Shown here piece by piece: positions 34,001 through 44,626 of a stretch of 64,000 nucleotides of DNA. Origin of the DNA: Hafnia psychrotolerans (GTDB taxonomy: Bacteria > Pseudomonadota > Gammaproteobacteria > Enterobacterales > Enterobacteriaceae); the NCBI RefSeq assembly GCF_014639435.1, contig NZ_BMFZ01000008.1:1-64000 (forward strand), read 5' to 3'. The notes under the pieces were generated by a model that ran no database searches, was not told the origin of the DNA, and was given only the letters and a program-made list of their open reading frames with translations. The stretch's first letter is position 1, and the number at the start of each line of letters is the position of its first letter. Made by a program: the position numbers and the translations under genes.

Positions 34001-35218
34001 ATGACCGACCGTACTGATATTCCCGCTCCGCCGCCGATGAGCGCAGCGAAACGCACTGCTTTCTCTATTCTGGCTGCCATCAGCGTCTCGCATCTGCTTA
34101 ATGACATGATCCAGTCACTGATACTCGCGATTTATCCGCTGCTGCAAAATGAGTTCTCCCTCAGCTTTACGCAGATTGGCATGATCACGTTGACTTATCA
34201 GATCACCGCCTCGCTGTTACAACCGCTGATTGGTTATTATACGGATAAACATCCGCAGCCTTACTCTCTGCCTATTGGGATGGGCTTCACGCTATCCGGT
34301 CTGTTGCTGTTGTCGGTTGCGCAAAGCTTCCCACTGGTGCTGCTGGCCGCGGCGCTGGTCGGTACCGGTTCATCAATATTCCATCCTGAATCCTCTCGCG
34401 TGGCACGCATGGCCTCTGGCGGACGCCATGGGCTGGCCCAGTCGGTATTCCAGGTCGGTGGCAACTTCGGCAGTTCGCTCGGCCCCTTACTGGCAGCGCT
34501 GATTATTGCGCCTTACGGTAAAGGCAACGTGGCCTGGTTCTCGCTGGCAGCGCTGCTGGGGATTGTGGTGTTGCTGCAAGTCAGCAAGTGGTATCGCCAG
34601 CAACAGCAGATCATCAAAAAACGTGGACCGGCCCCAAATAATGTAACGGTGCTACCACGCCAAACGGTGGTGCTGTCGATGGGTATTTTGTTGGTGCTGG
34701 TGTTCTCAAAATATTTCTATCTAACCAGTCTGAGCAGTTATTACACCTTCTACTTGATCCATAAATTCGGTGTGTCGATTCAGAATGCGCAGATCCACCT
34801 GTTCGTGTTTCTGTTCGCCGTGGCAGCGGGTACCATCATTGGCGGACCTGTTGGCGACAAGATTGGCCGCAAATATGTGATTTGGGCTTCGATCCTCGGC
34901 GTTGCCCCCTTCACGCTGCTGCTCCCTCATGCCAACCTCATGTGGACCAGCATATTGAGTGTGATTATTGGGGTGATTCTTGCGTCAGCGTTCTCGGCCA
35001 TCTTGGTCTTCGCACAAGAGCTTATCCCCGGTAAAGTCGGCATGGTGTCCGGGCTGTTTTTCGGTTTGGCGTTTGGTATGGGGGGGATTGGCGCAGCCGT
35101 ATTGGGCTATGTCGCGGACCGCACCAGCATTGAGCTGGTCTATCAGATCTGCGCCTTCCTGCCGCTCCTCGGTATTCTGACGGCCTTCCTGCCGAATCTC
35201 GAACAAAAGCAGTCTTGA
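34001..35218 (+). CDS. fsr: Major facilitator efflux protein Fsr (fosmidomycin resistance)
   Basis: This 405-residue, 12-helix MFS transporter shows the loop 2-3 motif region (GYYTDKHPQPYSLPIGM) and GDKIGRKYVIWASI between helices 8 and 9. It matches E. coli Fsr in length and sequence, and overexpression of that protein gives fosmidomycin resistance. The natural substrate is unknown. An AAAGG site precedes the ATG. It is convergent with gsk, as in relatives. Confidence 0.93.
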   Translation: MTDRTDIPAPPPMSAAKRTAFSILAAISVSHLLNDMIQSLILAIYPLLQNEFSLSFTQIGMITLTYQITASLLQPLIGYYTDKHPQPYSLPIGMGFTLSGLLLLSVAQSFPLVLLAAALVGTGSSIFHPESSRVARMASGGRHGLAQSVFQVGGNFGSSLGPLLAALIIAPYGKGNVAWFSLAALLGIVVLLQVSKWYRQQQQIIKKRGPAPNNVTVLPRQTVVLSMGILLVLVFSKYFYLTSLSSYYTFYLIHKFGVSIQNAQIHLFVFLFAVAAGTIIGGPVGDKIGRKYVIWASILGVAPFTLLLPHANLMWTSILSVIIGVILASAFSAILVFAQELIPGKVGMVSGLFFGLAFGMGGIGAAVLGYVADRTSIELVYQICAFLPLLGILTAFLPNLEQKQS

Positions 35219-35231
35219 AATTTCTGCCTCC

Positions 35232-35320
35232 TGCTGCCGGTATTACATTATCGGCAGCATCATGCTACGCCTTTTGGTTTATACCTATCTCTACGTGAGA
35301 CCCGAGCAACTGCGGGTCTC
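35232..35320. terminator. Two hairpins between convergent fsr and gsk
   Basis: TGCTGCCG/CGGCAGCA (35232-35259) and GAGACCCG/CGGGTCTC (35297-35320) are both perfect eight-base stems but lack long T runs. They probably terminate fsr and gsk, respectively, or act as REP-like stabilisers. Confidence 0.55.
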
Positions 35321-35399
35321 TGGTCGGTGTGGGCCGACACGCCCACGACTTTGACCTTGAACTTAAACTAAAAACGCGTTTGGGGCCGCCCCAACAAAC

Positions 35400-36719
35400 T
35401 CATCTCTCCCAGTATGACTCCTCAAGACTATCTTCCCTCTCCGGTAACCCACGTGTTAAGCGTGGCGAATGCTGATTTAACACCTGATAACTGACCCGAT
35501 TGGCGTATTTACACACCTGCGCCAACGACGAATAGGTGAGATATTCGCGGGAATGTTTGCTCGAGTTCGGCACACTGCTGCGGTGGAAACCGTTGGCAGC
35601 AATGTCGTGTAACAGCGCAGAGAGTGCGCCATCCCCAGCCCCGTTGGTATTCATGATCTTCTCCGGCCCACCCATATAGGGCGCGATATGCGAATAGATC
35701 TTCAGCGGTGTTTGGCAGCTTTCACGGCGCATTGCGCGGCTGAATTCATACAAGTTAAACTCTGCAATCGCACCCGGTAACAGAGGATGCTGTGTGGTTC
35801 GTTTGAATTCTTCTTCGGTATAGCTGGCCATAAACAGCCCGTTTGGCCCAGCAGTGCAGAGTACTAAATCGACCCAATCCAGTGCTTTGTCGGCCGCCAT
35901 TAGCGGGTCTTTCAGGCCGGTCAGCGCGAAGCCTTCATCTTCATTCATCGCCAGAATCGAGACGTTATCGCGGATGAAATCACGCCACGCCTGCGGATTT
36001 TCTGCGATCACAAACTGTGTTCCCAGCGTCAGCACCACCGGCACCTGATATTTTTTAGCGTAGGCGATGGCCTGCATCGTGGCTTCGGGCATGGGTTCAC
36101 CTTCGCCGCTACGCAGCAGGTAAGAGGTCAACACCAGCGCCGAGGCTCCGGCGATCACCTCTTCAGGTACGCTTTCCTGACGCAGGTTATTCATATGGCC
36201 CGGACTGATAGCAAAGGTGCGTTCGCCGCTGTCACTTATCAGGGTAAAACAGCGGCCAATCGCGCCATCAACGCCCTGCAAATAGTTGAGATCAACGCGG
36301 CTGGAGGTGTTGCACAAATAGCGATAAGCGTAACTGCCAATCTGCACATGGCTGCACATCACGCCAAGCAACACTGAGCGGTCATCCGCTAGCACCGAAT
36401 AATTATGCAAGGTATTGCCGATGGTGCCGCCAGCAAACTGATGCGTGATCAGCAATTTTTCCATCAACTCCTGATAAAGCGCTTCGGCGGTATCATCATC
36501 AATAACGCTCGACTCACCGGCTTTGAGCCCGTAACGCGTAACGAAATGTTCATCCACCTTGGCTTCGATATCCACCATCGTCTGGTCAATACCCACAATA
36601 TAAGATGCCCCCGCTTCGCTTTCCGGCTGCATGTGTTGCAGCATCGAATCACGTAATAGCGGGTCACGCGCGCTAACAGGGAAGTAGTGTTTTGACTTAC
36701 GTTTACCAGGAAATTTCAT
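35400..36719 (-). CDS. gsk: Inosine-guanosine kinase
   Basis: This 439-residue ribokinase-family kinase phosphorylates guanosine and inosine in purine salvage. It has the N-terminal KFPGKRKSKHYFPV, a GG substrate motif (AGGTIGNTLHN) and the anion-hole/catalytic motif NTNGAGDGALSALLHD near residue 360. It matches E. coli Gsk (434 residues). It follows hemH on the same strand, 44 bases away. Confidence 0.97.
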   Translation of the reverse strand: MKFPGKRKSKHYFPVSARDPLLRDSMLQHMQPESEAGASYIVGIDQTMVDIEAKVDEHFVTRYGLKAGESSVIDDDTAEALYQELMEKLLITHQFAGGTIGNTLHNYSVLADDRSVLLGVMCSHVQIGSYAYRYLCNTSSRVDLNYLQGVDGAIGRCFTLISDSGERTFAISPGHMNNLRQESVPEEVIAGASALVLTSYLLRSGEGEPMPEATMQAIAYAKKYQVPVVLTLGTQFVIAENPQAWRDFIRDNVSILAMNEDEGFALTGLKDPLMAADKALDWVDLVLCTAGPNGLFMASYTEEEFKRTTQHPLLPGAIAEFNLYEFSRAMRRESCQTPLKIYSHIAPYMGGPEKIMNTNGAGDGALSALLHDIAANGFHRSSVPNSSKHSREYLTYSSLAQVCKYANRVSYQVLNQHSPRLTRGLPEREDSLEESYWER

Positions 36720-36763
36720 TGCTACTCTCTGTGGATCATAAGAACGCTGGGGATCAAAAGACG

Positions 36764-37726
36764 TTAAAAATGTTGCGTCACTAATTGTTGCAACAGATCA
36801 ATATGCTCAGGCTGATCGTTGAGCGCATCGATATAGTCAAAGCGTTCACCGCCAGCGTGCATAAAGATCTCGCGGTTCTCTTCTTTTATCTCTTCAAGCG
36901 TCTCCAGACAATCGGAGGCGAAACCCGGGCATATGATCTGAATATTTTTGATGCCCTGCGCCGGTAAGCCTTTCAGGGTTTCATCGGTGTAAGGCGTCAG
37001 CCACGGCTCACGACCAAAACGCGACTGGAAGGTCAGCATAATTTTACCGGCGGGCAGACCGAGAGCATCCGTCAGGGCTTGTGCCGTGTCATTACAGCGC
37101 TGCTCATAGTCATCACCCTGCGCAACAAAGCGTTTAGGGATGCCATGAAAAGAGAGGATCAGGCGGTCAGGCTCACCATGTTTGGCAAAAGAGCGCAGCA
37201 CAGTGGATTTCAGCGCAGAGATATAAGCCGGATGTTCTGCATAGTCACGGATAAAACTGATCGACGGTAAACGGCGTTTATCTTTCAGCACGCGCGCTAC
37301 GCCATCAAATACAGCAGCACTGGTAGAACAGGAGTATTGCGGATACAGCGGCAACACCACCATTTTGGTGACGCCCTGCGCCAGTAATTTCCCAATGGCA
37401 TCCTGCATGCTCGGATTACCGTAGCTCATTGCCAGTTCAACCGGCGTGCCAGGCAGGCGTTCAGCCAGCGCTTTTTGCTGACGGCGGCTAAAGACCATCA
37501 GCGGCGAACCGTCCTCCATCCAGACAGATTTGTACAGTTTGGACACCCGTGTTGAACGCAGAGGCAAAATAACCCCATATAAAATAGGCAACCAAATCAA
37601 TCGGTTGACGTCAACAACGCGAATATCACTTAAAAATTCAGCCAGATACTTTTTTACGGCCTGCGGCGTAGGGGCTTCGGGAGTACCGAGATTGACCAGT
37701 AACACACCGAATTTCGTCTGCATCAT
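36764..37726 (-). CDS. hemH: Ferrochelatase
   Basis: This 320-residue peripheral membrane enzyme inserts Fe(II) into protoporphyrin IX, the last step of protoheme synthesis. The family signature [17 protein letters not shown], with the catalytic His, lies at about residues 190-206. The N-terminal [10 protein letters not shown] and the C-terminal LETLEEI with the conserved acidic residues are present. The start at 37726 has an AGGA site 8 bases upstream; the next codon is also ATG. Confidence 0.97.
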   Translation of the reverse strand: MMQTKFGVLLVNLGTPEAPTPQAVKKYLAEFLSDIRVVDVNRLIWLPILYGVILPLRSTRVSKLYKSVWMEDGSPLMVFSRRQQKALAERLPGTPVELAMSYGNPSMQDAIGKLLAQGVTKMVVLPLYPQYSCSTSAAVFDGVARVLKDKRRLPSISFIRDYAEHPAYISALKSTVLRSFAKHGEPDRLILSFHGIPKRFVAQGDDYEQRCNDTAQALTDALGLPAGKIMLTFQSRFGREPWLTPYTDETLKGLPAQGIKNIQIICPGFASDCLETLEEIKEENREIFMHAGGERFDYIDALNDQPEHIDLLQQLVTQHF

Positions 37727-37907
37727 ACTGAATTTCCTAAATTAATGTGGCCAATAGGCCAGAAGGGTACGAAGCTGCCCAAGAGTGCTTCGTCGTAACA
37801 ATCTATATTGTAACTAAATTGTCTGGGATCGGAACCGATAACAGCCAATGGCAGGAGTAATCAATACGAGTAACGCGTGGGGAAATAATGGAGAATTAAA
37901 AGTAACA

Positions 37908-37927
37908 AAGGCGACCAGAGTCGCCTT
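37908..37927 (-). terminator. adk terminator hairpin
   Basis: An AAGGCGAC-CAGA-GTCGCCTT hairpin lies downstream of adk, with a T-containing tail (TTGTTACTTTT) on the minus strand. No other feature is seen between adk and hemH. Confidence 0.65.
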
Positions 37928-37959
37928 GAATTCAAATAATAACACTAAATATGAATAAA

Positions 37960-38679
<720 letters not shown>

Positions 38680-38707
38680 TCAAGGAAGGGACATTGCGCT
38701 AAGCGGC

Positions 38708-39592
38708 TCAGGCCAATGCTTCCTGTCGTTTTACTCGCCATGTTTGCGACACCACGGCCAACACGATAATGCATCCACCAATGATGGCCTGCAACGTCGG
38801 CGCTTCGTGCAAAAAAAGGTAGATCCACAGCGGTGCCAGCGCAGTTTCCAACAGTAAAAATAGCCCGGCGTTAACGGGTGAAACAAAGCGCGTGGAGAGT
38901 GAAATCAGCCCCATCGCCAACGGCATAATCACTGCGCCTTCAACGGCCACCCACAGCCACTGATAATGCGTGAGCGTCTGAACGTCATGCAGCACGCTAC
39001 CACCGGTAAAGGCGATCACGCAGGCCGAGGCCAGCACGCCACCAAGAGAAGGTAAACCGACGGTACCCTTTTCAACTTTTGAGGCGAAGATAAAGGCCAG
39101 CGCCATCGACACAGCGGTCGCCAGGGCAAAATAGTTGGCCATCGGATCATATCCTTCCGAGCGCCCGGTCATGACAATAGCCACACCCAGCATTCCGGCA
39201 ATGGCGGCCATCATCAAAGTTTTGTCAAATTTGGTGCCAAAGAACAGTCGCGAAATAATGGCGGAAACAAAGGGTGTCGAGGAGATGATCACCAACACAG
39301 TGGCGACGCTACCGCGATTCAGTGCGTTAACAAAACAGGCCGACGCGACGCAGAAAAATAGCGTAGATAGCGCGTTCTGCCGAGTGATCCAAGGCACACC
39401 TAGCACTTTGCGGCTTTTAGGCCACAGCAAATAGACCACCACCACCAGCCCCCACATAAAGAGGCCACGCAACATCACGATCATCCACGAGTTATCAATG
39501 TTCATCAGGCGGATAAATACCGAGTCTGTACTCAGAATTATTCCGCCGAGAATACCGATAAGATTGCCGTTAACGGGGGTAGATTTACTCAT
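38708..39592 (-). CDS. EamA/DMT-family exporter (YcfD-like)
   Basis: This 294-residue inner-membrane protein has ten predicted helices in two EamA repeats (first GGIILSTDSVFIRLM..., second from about residue 155), the drug/metabolite transporter layout. It is the last gene of a four-gene operon and overlaps the preceding gene by 4 bases (ATGA). The context of sulfur-transfer-type enzymes suggests export of the pathway product. E. amylovora ycfABCD, as I recall it, also ends with a permease. The substrate is inferred only. Confidence 0.85.
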   Translation of the reverse strand: MSKSTPVNGNLIGILGGIILSTDSVFIRLMNIDNSWMIVMLRGLFMWGLVVVVYLLWPKSRKVLGVPWITRQNALSTLFFCVASACFVNALNRGSVATVLVIISSTPFVSAIISRLFFGTKFDKTLMMAAIAGMLGVAIVMTGRSEGYDPMANYFALATAVSMALAFIFASKVEKGTVGLPSLGGVLASACVIAFTGGSVLHDVQTLTHYQWLWVAVEGAVIMPLAMGLISLSTRFVSPVNAGLFLLLETALAPLWIYLFLHEAPTLQAIIGGCIIVLAVVSQTWRVKRQEALA

Positions 39593-40473
39593 TTTTGACT
39601 CCAGAGTCGGGCTAAATCGTCAATCACACTTCCCGTATGATCAATGTGTTGTGAACGGCTGCCCCGTGTCCAACGAGATATGCGCAGAGTTTGGGAATGC
39701 TCAAAATAACTGCCATCGATTTGCTTGACTTTACGCAGTTGCTCTTCTGAAAGCGTTGTCACGGGGAAGCAGACAAACGGCAAGCCGGAAGCACTGACCG
39801 AAGTCAGACGCAGCCCGTTGGCCAGTGGCAGGTCGATCTTTTCAATGCTGGCCACGTTATACGGTTGCCAGGCCGGGCTATCCATAACGTCAATGGCCTC
39901 CTGCAATGGTCGCTGCGATACGGTAGCTCCCTCGAATAGGCGCAGTTCACTGCGAAATAAGCAGCTGTAATGCTCGGTACGCACGGCAATGATTGACAGC
40001 CCGACGGCGACCGATGCATGTTTATGCAACGGTGCGAGGAAAATCGAGCTGTTGCTGACCAGCTCGTCATGCAGGGCGGTCGCGAAGCTGTGTGACGCAT
40101 CCACCACCGCTTTGCCTTCACTGCATTTAATATTGCTGATCACGCCAGTGTAAGGATTGACGTGCGTGACGATATTGACGCCGCTGTTTTGCGCTGTGAC
40201 ATCGCCGGGCGTCTGATTGGAAAACAACAGTTCTATCGGCTGATAGTGACGATGCTGACCCAGTTGTAACGTCAACTGATGCTTGTGCAGCAAGTGGGAC
40301 AGCATGGCTAAACCGACGCGCACCGACTGCACCAGAAAGATATCGTAACCTTCAAGCCGATAGGCCGTCGTCAGCTTGTCGCGCAGCACTTCCCGCAGCC
40401 GGTTAACTTCCCTGTAATAGTGGTCACCATGCTGTAACTGCAAGGCGGGAGCCAGAGATGAAGGATCCATCAA
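39589..40473 (-). CDS. Compact class-V aminotransferase/cysteine-desulfurase-like protein (YcfC-like)
   Basis: This 294-residue protein lacks a clean textbook motif set but shows the class V core: THVNPYTGVISNI (103-115), the PLP-nitrogen-binding Asp125 in VVDASHSF, and a Schiff-base lysine candidate Lys151 in APLHKHASVAVG, with the proper 26-residue spacing between them. It is shorter than normal cysteine desulfurases (about 400 residues), mainly at the N-terminus. Its coupling with a PP-loop ATPase recalls sulfur-donor/sulfurtransferase pairs such as IscS-ThiI, DndA-DndC and YcfC-YcfA. Both ends overlap neighbours by 4 bases. The assignment is by motif; the activity is not proven. Confidence 0.65.
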   Translation of the reverse strand: MMDPSSLAPALQLQHGDHYYREVNRLREVLRDKLTTAYRLEGYDIFLVQSVRVGLAMLSHLLHKHQLTLQLGQHRHYQPIELLFSNQTPGDVTAQNSGVNIVTHVNPYTGVISNIKCSEGKAVVDASHSFATALHDELVSNSSIFLAPLHKHASVAVGLSIIAVRTEHYSCLFRSELRLFEGATVSQRPLQEAIDVMDSPAWQPYNVASIEKIDLPLANGLRLTSVSASGLPFVCFPVTTLSEEQLRKVKQIDGSYFEHSQTLRISRWTRGSRSQHIDHTGSVIDDLARLWSQK

Positions 40474-40868
40474 TCGATCAACTCACGCTGGTACAGTAAC
40501 GGCAGGACGTTGTCTCTAAACACGGATCCCACTCCCACTTCGCAAGGCGGCTTGCGGTAATTCACCCAAGCTATTTCAGCGATCTCGGCGCTCGCGACCG
40601 GTTGCCCAACCACTTCCACTTGATACACATGATTTTCAATCGCGACTTTTTCAAATTCCGCTATGCCGTGGAATAACCCCAGCGGGGTGATTTTTGCGGT
40701 ATCAACGTTGAGTTCTTCTTTCAATTCACGCTTCAGACAACTGATGTGATCTTCGCCGGTGAGGGGTTTTCCACCGGGGGAAATGAAGATATCAGTGCCG
40801 CGTTTGCGCGTAAGTAATAATGCGCGGTCACGGATGATCACCGCCGAACATTTGATAATAGTTTGCAT
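40470..40868 (-). CDS. Nudix hydrolase (YcfB-like)
   Basis: This 132-residue Nudix protein has a Nudix box of the form G-x5-E-x7-REL-x-EEL at about residues 33-55 (GKPLTGED...KRELKEELNV); the usual final glycine is Asn. Such enzymes cleave nucleoside diphosphate-linked or phosphorylated substrates. Within the operon it could remove phosphate from a modified nucleotide before export. It is coupled to the downstream gene by ATGA overlap and lies 14 bases after the PP-loop gene. Confidence 0.85.
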   Translation of the reverse strand: MQTIIKCSAVIIRDRALLLTRKRGTDIFISPGGKPLTGEDHISCLKRELKEELNVDTAKITPLGLFHGIAEFEKVAIENHVYQVEVVGQPVASAEIAEIAWVNYRKPPCEVGVGSVFRDNVLPLLYQRELID

Positions 40869-40882
40869 CGCAATACCCTTAA

Positions 40883-41620
40883 TTACGCCGCAGCATGCGC
40901 CGCAGTTCTTGGCCCAAGAGTCAGTGTTTCACCTGAAAGAAATTTGACGATATTCAACGCCAGCGGCGTTTTTTCATTCAGGTAAGCCAGAATGGTTTCA
41001 TCACTCGGCGTCGAGAAGCTGTCACCGAAGATACTCACGCCTTCCAGGGATTTCGTTGAGATACCTAATTGCAGTAGACGATATTTCACGTCATCGGCTG
41101 ACTGGGCAAACTCATAAATTGGCGAACGGTATTGAATGTCGAACTGATCCATCAGGTTCACCAGAAAATCTTTCGCCACCTGGCGCTGCTCCGGGAATTC
41201 CTGCTGATAGTGGGTGATACCGTCGTTGATGATGCTAATGTCGTTGCGGCGGCAGAAATCTACCAGATGGGCATGAATCGCCAGTTTTTCGCCGAGCAAA
41301 ACCAGATTTTTACGGTGACGCAGAATATCGCTTTCGATATTTTCAATCGCGATGGAGCGGAAAGTCCCGCTAATATCTTCCACGGTATGTGCCACCACTA
41401 ATTCGCCAAAGCGGTTACGTAATTCCTCGACCCGGTGCGCCAGAATGCCACGATGCAGTGAACAACCGCTGTTGGCCGAATAGAGATGAACAGGGATTCC
41501 CTGTAACATTAAATAACATGCTGACAGGGTACTATCCCGGCCGCCGGTAAACATAACGAGCTGTGTCTTAGGCACAGAGGAAGCTGCGGAAGTCGTTTTA
41601 TCAGAAAGTGAATTGTTCAT
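40883..41620 (-). CDS. PP-loop ATP pyrophosphatase, sulfurtransferase-like (YcfA-like)
   Basis: This protein of about 245 residues starts at the ATG at 41620 with AGGA at good spacing; an ATG two codons earlier (41626) is too close to that site. The PP-loop is [15 protein letters not shown] (residues 24-38 from the second ATG), a variant of SGGxDS used to adenylate a carbonyl oxygen. Cysteines occur at Cys35 (in the PP-loop helix), Cys53 (NSGCSLHRG) and Cys123 (VDFCRRND). Two or more of them could carry persulfide, as in tRNA thiolases. It is the first gene of the four-gene operon and divergent from a LysR regulator. It resembles ThiI/QueC-class enzymes broadly; a 6-thioguanine-type thioamidation role is inferred from context. 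Confidence 0.75.
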   Translation of the reverse strand: MNNSLSDKTTSAASSVPKTQLVMFTGGRDSTLSACYLMLQGIPVHLYSANSGCSLHRGILAHRVEELRNRFGELVVAHTVEDISGTFRSIAIENIESDILRHRKNLVLLGEKLAIHAHLVDFCRRNDISIINDGITHYQQEFPEQRQVAKDFLVNLMDQFDIQYRSPIYEFAQSADDVKYRLLQLGISTKSLEGVSIFGDSFSTPSDETILAYLNEKTPLALNIVKFLSGETLTLGPRTAAHAAA

Positions 41621-41676
41621 AGTCATCCTTATTTTTTATAGACATAACCAGCGAGCAAGCCGCAGACTGGCGCATC

Positions 41677-41695
41677 TACTGAATAGTATTCAGTA
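41677..41695. promoter_or_regulatory. 19-bp perfect palindrome between LysR gene and PP-loop operon
   Basis: TACTGAATA-G-TATTCAGTA is a perfect 9-1-9 palindrome centred in the divergent intergenic region. LysR-type regulators bind such dyads of T-N11-A type, so this is the probable operator from which the LysR protein encoded next controls the operon and itself. Confidence 0.65.
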
Positions 41696-41816
41696 ATATT
41701 ACAGCGCCTATTGGAGAGATGTGCTTCGGAACAAGGTCGAGACTAATGGGTTTTTTCCACGCAAGAAAATGATATAAACAGACATCGAAGTTGAATTAAT
41801 CTAACAAGGTGGGAGC

Positions 41817-42689
41817 ATGGCTGACTTACCTGCACTGCGCGCACTGCACTATTTCAAGCAGGCTGCGCTGTTCGAAAGTTTTAGTCTGGCGGCGGAATCA
41901 TTGAATGTGACGCACAGTGCAGTGAGTCATCAGATAAAAAATCTGGAAAGCTGGTTGGGAACAGCACTATTTAAACGCGCAGCCGGGCGGGTATATTTAA
42001 CCCGTGATGGAGAGAAATTAAAAAAATGCTGCGATCAAGCGTTCAGTGAACTAGAAACGACCTGTCGCGAAATAAAAGCACGGCAGGAAAATAACTTAAT
42101 TATTTCCTGCGCCCCGAGTTTTCTGGCGCAGTGGTTAATTCCACGCATCAGCCGCTTTTCAGAACGCTATGAAAATATCGTTCTGACCTTTCAAACACAT
42201 ACTGATGTGCAGCAAATACGTGAACAGCGCACCGATATTTTGATTAAAAGTAATGAGCAGCAACTCACCAGCGAGATTGAATCAACACTGATCACCGTCG
42301 ATTATATCGGCCCGGTATGCTCACCCGGTTTTCGTCACCGCTTCACTTATCAGACGGATTTTTCCACTCTGCCACTGCTGCACGCCGACACCAAGATCAA
42401 CGCATGGCAAGAGTGGGCAAAAAAAACCAATGCCAAAGGCGATTTCGCGGCGGGTAAACATTTCGACAATTTAACGCTGGCCATTCAAGCGGCCAAAAAC
42501 GGGCTGGGGATCATCATGACGCCACAGATCCTGGTGAAGAAAGAGTTACAGGAAGGCACCGTGATTGCCCCCCTTGGTTTTGCCGAAGTCGACCGAGCTA
42601 CTTATATGCTGGTGAAAAATACCCGCAGCCATGAGCCCGAGATCACCACGTTTCGCAACTGGTTACTGGAGGAAGCCAGCCACGGGTAG
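41817..42689 (+). CDS. LysR-type transcriptional regulator (GcvA-like)
   Basis: This 290-residue LTTR has an N-terminal winged helix (ALHYFKQAALFESFSLAAESL...THSAVSHQIKNLE, residues 8-51) and a periplasmic-binding-protein-like effector domain from about residue 90. A GGTGGGAGC site precedes the ATG. The subfamily is GcvA/AmpR-like. Divergence from the PP-loop operon, with a shared palindrome, marks it as the cluster's likely regulator. The effector ligand is unknown. Confidence 0.9.
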   Translation: MADLPALRALHYFKQAALFESFSLAAESLNVTHSAVSHQIKNLESWLGTALFKRAAGRVYLTRDGEKLKKCCDQAFSELETTCREIKARQENNLIISCAPSFLAQWLIPRISRFSERYENIVLTFQTHTDVQQIREQRTDILIKSNEQQLTSEIESTLITVDYIGPVCSPGFRHRFTYQTDFSTLPLLHADTKINAWQEWAKKTNAKGDFAAGKHFDNLTLAIQAAKNGLGIIMTPQILVKKELQEGTVIAPLGFAEVDRATYMLVKNTRSHEPEITTFRNWLLEEASHG

Positions 42690-42693
42690 CAGA

Positions 42694-42723
42694 CAAAAAA
42701 AAGCCCCGTCAGAAGACAGGGCT
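42694..42723 (-). terminator. htpG terminator
   Basis: The stem AGCCCcGTC/GACaGGGCT, with one mismatch, is followed on the minus strand by eight T. It terminates htpG and could also serve the convergent LysR gene. Confidence 0.85.
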
Positions 42724-42751
42724 GAGTTTCAGATTTTATTTCGCGGGCGAT

Positions 42752-44626
42752 TTACGCTTGTAAAAGTTGGTTCATACGACGAATAAACAGGTTTGGATCT
42801 TCCAGCGTTCCGCGTTCAGCAAACAGTGCCTGATCGAGCAGTAGCTCAACCCACTCGCTAAATTGCGCGTCGTCGGCAACGTCTGAAGCACGTTTCACCA
42901 ATGCGTGATCCGGGTTCAGTTCGAAGATATATTTCACTTCAGGCGCATCCTGACCAGCAGCAGCAAACAGTTTTGCCATCTGGGTGGTCATCTCGTCAGC
43001 GCCAGTCGTCACGATGGCCGGTGTATCGGTCAGACGATGCGTCAGGCGCACGTCTTTCACGCGGTCAGCCAGCAGTGCTTTAACGCGTTCTACAAACGGC
43101 TCCAGCGCCTTCTCGGCTTCTTTCTTCTCTTCGTTCTCTTCGTCTGCCAGTTTATCCAGCGAGTCGTCAGCTTTGCTGACTGACTGGAACACTTTGCCGT
43201 CGAATTCGGTCAGGTAGCTCATCATCCACTCGTCGATACGATCGGATAACAGCAGGACTTCAATGCCTTTTTTGCGGAACAGTTCCAGATGCGGGCTGCT
43301 CTTCGCGGCGGCGTAGCTGTCAGCCGTGATGTAGTAAATCTTGTCCTGACCTTCTACCATGCTGGCAACGTACTCTTCCAGCGACAGGGTTTGTGCGCTG
43401 TTGTCGTTACGGGTGCTGGCGAAGCGCAGCAGCTTGGCAATCGTGTCTTTATTCGCGCCATCTTCTGCCGGGCCTTCTTTGAGGACCAGACCGAATTGCT
43501 GCCAGAATTGCAGGTATTTTTCGTTGTCATCTTTCGCCAGTTTTTCCAGCATCTGCAATACGCGTTTAGTCAGCGCACTGCGCAGGTTCTGGGTAATACG
43601 ACTGTCTTGCAAAATTTCACGCGACACGTTCAGTGGCAGATCGTTGGAATCTATCAAGCCACGCACAAAGCGCAGGTAGTTCGGCATGAACTGCTCGGCT
43701 TCATCCATAATGAAGACGCGTTGGACGTAGAGCTTCAGGCCATGTTTGTGATCGCGGTTCCACATATCCCAAGGTGCCTGCGAAGGAATGTACAACAGGC
43801 TGGTGTATTCCTGTTTACCTTCAACGCGGTTGTGGCTCCAGCTCAGCGGATCACTGAAGTCATGGGAGATGTGTTTGTAGAATTCAACATACTCTTCGTC
43901 AGTCACTTCCGCTTTGCCGCGGGTCCACAGAGCCTGAGCCTTGTTGATCTGTTCCCAGGTGACGGTGTCGTCTTCTTCGTTACGGGTTTCCACTTCTACC
44001 GGCAACGCAATGTGGTCGGAATATTTGCTTATGATCGAACGTACACGCCAATCATCGAGGAACTCGTCCTGATCTTCACGCAGGTGCAGGGTAATTTCAG
44101 TGCCGCGTTCCGCTTTTTCAATATCGGCCAGGGTGTATTCACCTTCACCGGCAGATTCCCAGAATACGCCTTCTTCCGGCGCTGCGCCTGCAGCACGTGT
44201 GCGCACAGTGACTTTATCAGCCACGATAAATGCCGAATAGAAACCCACACCAAATTGACCGATCAGCTGGCTGTCTTTTGCCTGATCAGAACCGACAGAT
44301 TGCAGGAAGGCTTTAGTGCCGGATTTGGCGATGGTACCGAGGTTATCGATCACTTCGTCACGGCTCATACCAATGCCGTTATCGCTCAATGTTAGGGTGC
44401 GTTTTTCTTTGTCAAATGCCAGACGGACATGCAGCTCGCCATCGCCTTCATAAAGCTCCGGTTTGGAAAGCGCGCGAAAGCGCAGCTTATCGGCAGCATC
44501 CGAGGCATTGGAAATCAGCTCACGCAGAAAAATTTCTTTGTTGGAGTAGAGCGAGTGGATCATCAGATGCAACAGCTGTTTAACTTCAGACTGGAATCCG
44601 CGGGTTTCTTGTCCTTTCATACTCAT
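42752..44626 (-). CDS. htpG: Hsp90-family chaperone HtpG
   Basis: This protein of about 624 residues is the bacterial Hsp90. The start chosen is the ATG at 44626 ([11 protein letters not shown]), which has GAGGT 6 bases upstream; the ATG at 44620 is the E. coli-equivalent alternative. The GHKL ATPase domain is intact: [20 protein letters not shown] and [11 protein letters not shown]. The middle domain has the catalytic arginine region (NVSREILQ). The C-terminal dimerisation domain ends in [12 protein letters not shown] heat-shock promoter is likely upstream but was not resolved. A 368-codon antisense frame is a composition shadow. Confidence 0.98.
   Translation of the reverse strand: MSMKGQETRGFQSEVKQLLHLMIHSLYSNKEIFLRELISNASDAADKLRFRALSKPELYEGDGELHVRLAFDKEKRTLTLSDNGIGMSRDEVIDNLGTIAKSGTKAFLQSVGSDQAKDSQLIGQFGVGFYSAFIVADKVTVRTRAAGAAPEEGVFWESAGEGEYTLADIEKAERGTEITLHLREDQDEFLDDWRVRSIISKYSDHIALPVEVETRNEEDDTVTWEQINKAQALWTRGKAEVTDEEYVEFYKHISHDFSDPLSWSHNRVEGKQEYTSLLYIPSQAPWDMWNRDHKHGLKLYVQRVFIMDEAEQFMPNYLRFVRGLIDSNDLPLNVSREILQDSRITQNLRSALTKRVLQMLEKLAKDDNEKYLQFWQQFGLVLKEGPAEDGANKDTIAKLLRFASTRNDNSAQTLSLEEYVASMVEGQDKIYYITADSYAAAKSSPHLELFRKKGIEVLLLSDRIDEWMMSYLTEFDGKVFQSVSKADDSLDKLADEENEEKKEAEKALEPFVERVKALLADRVKDVRLTHRLTDTPAIVTTGADEMTTQMAKLFAAAGQDAPEVKYIFELNPDHALVKRASDVADDAQFSEWVELLLDQALFAERGTLEDPNLFIRRMNQLLQA

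Noticed and set aside
43289-44395. 368-codon open frame antisense to htpG
   Set aside because: It lies entirely opposite a highly conserved gene, has no recognisable domain or ribosome binding site, and arises from codon composition.
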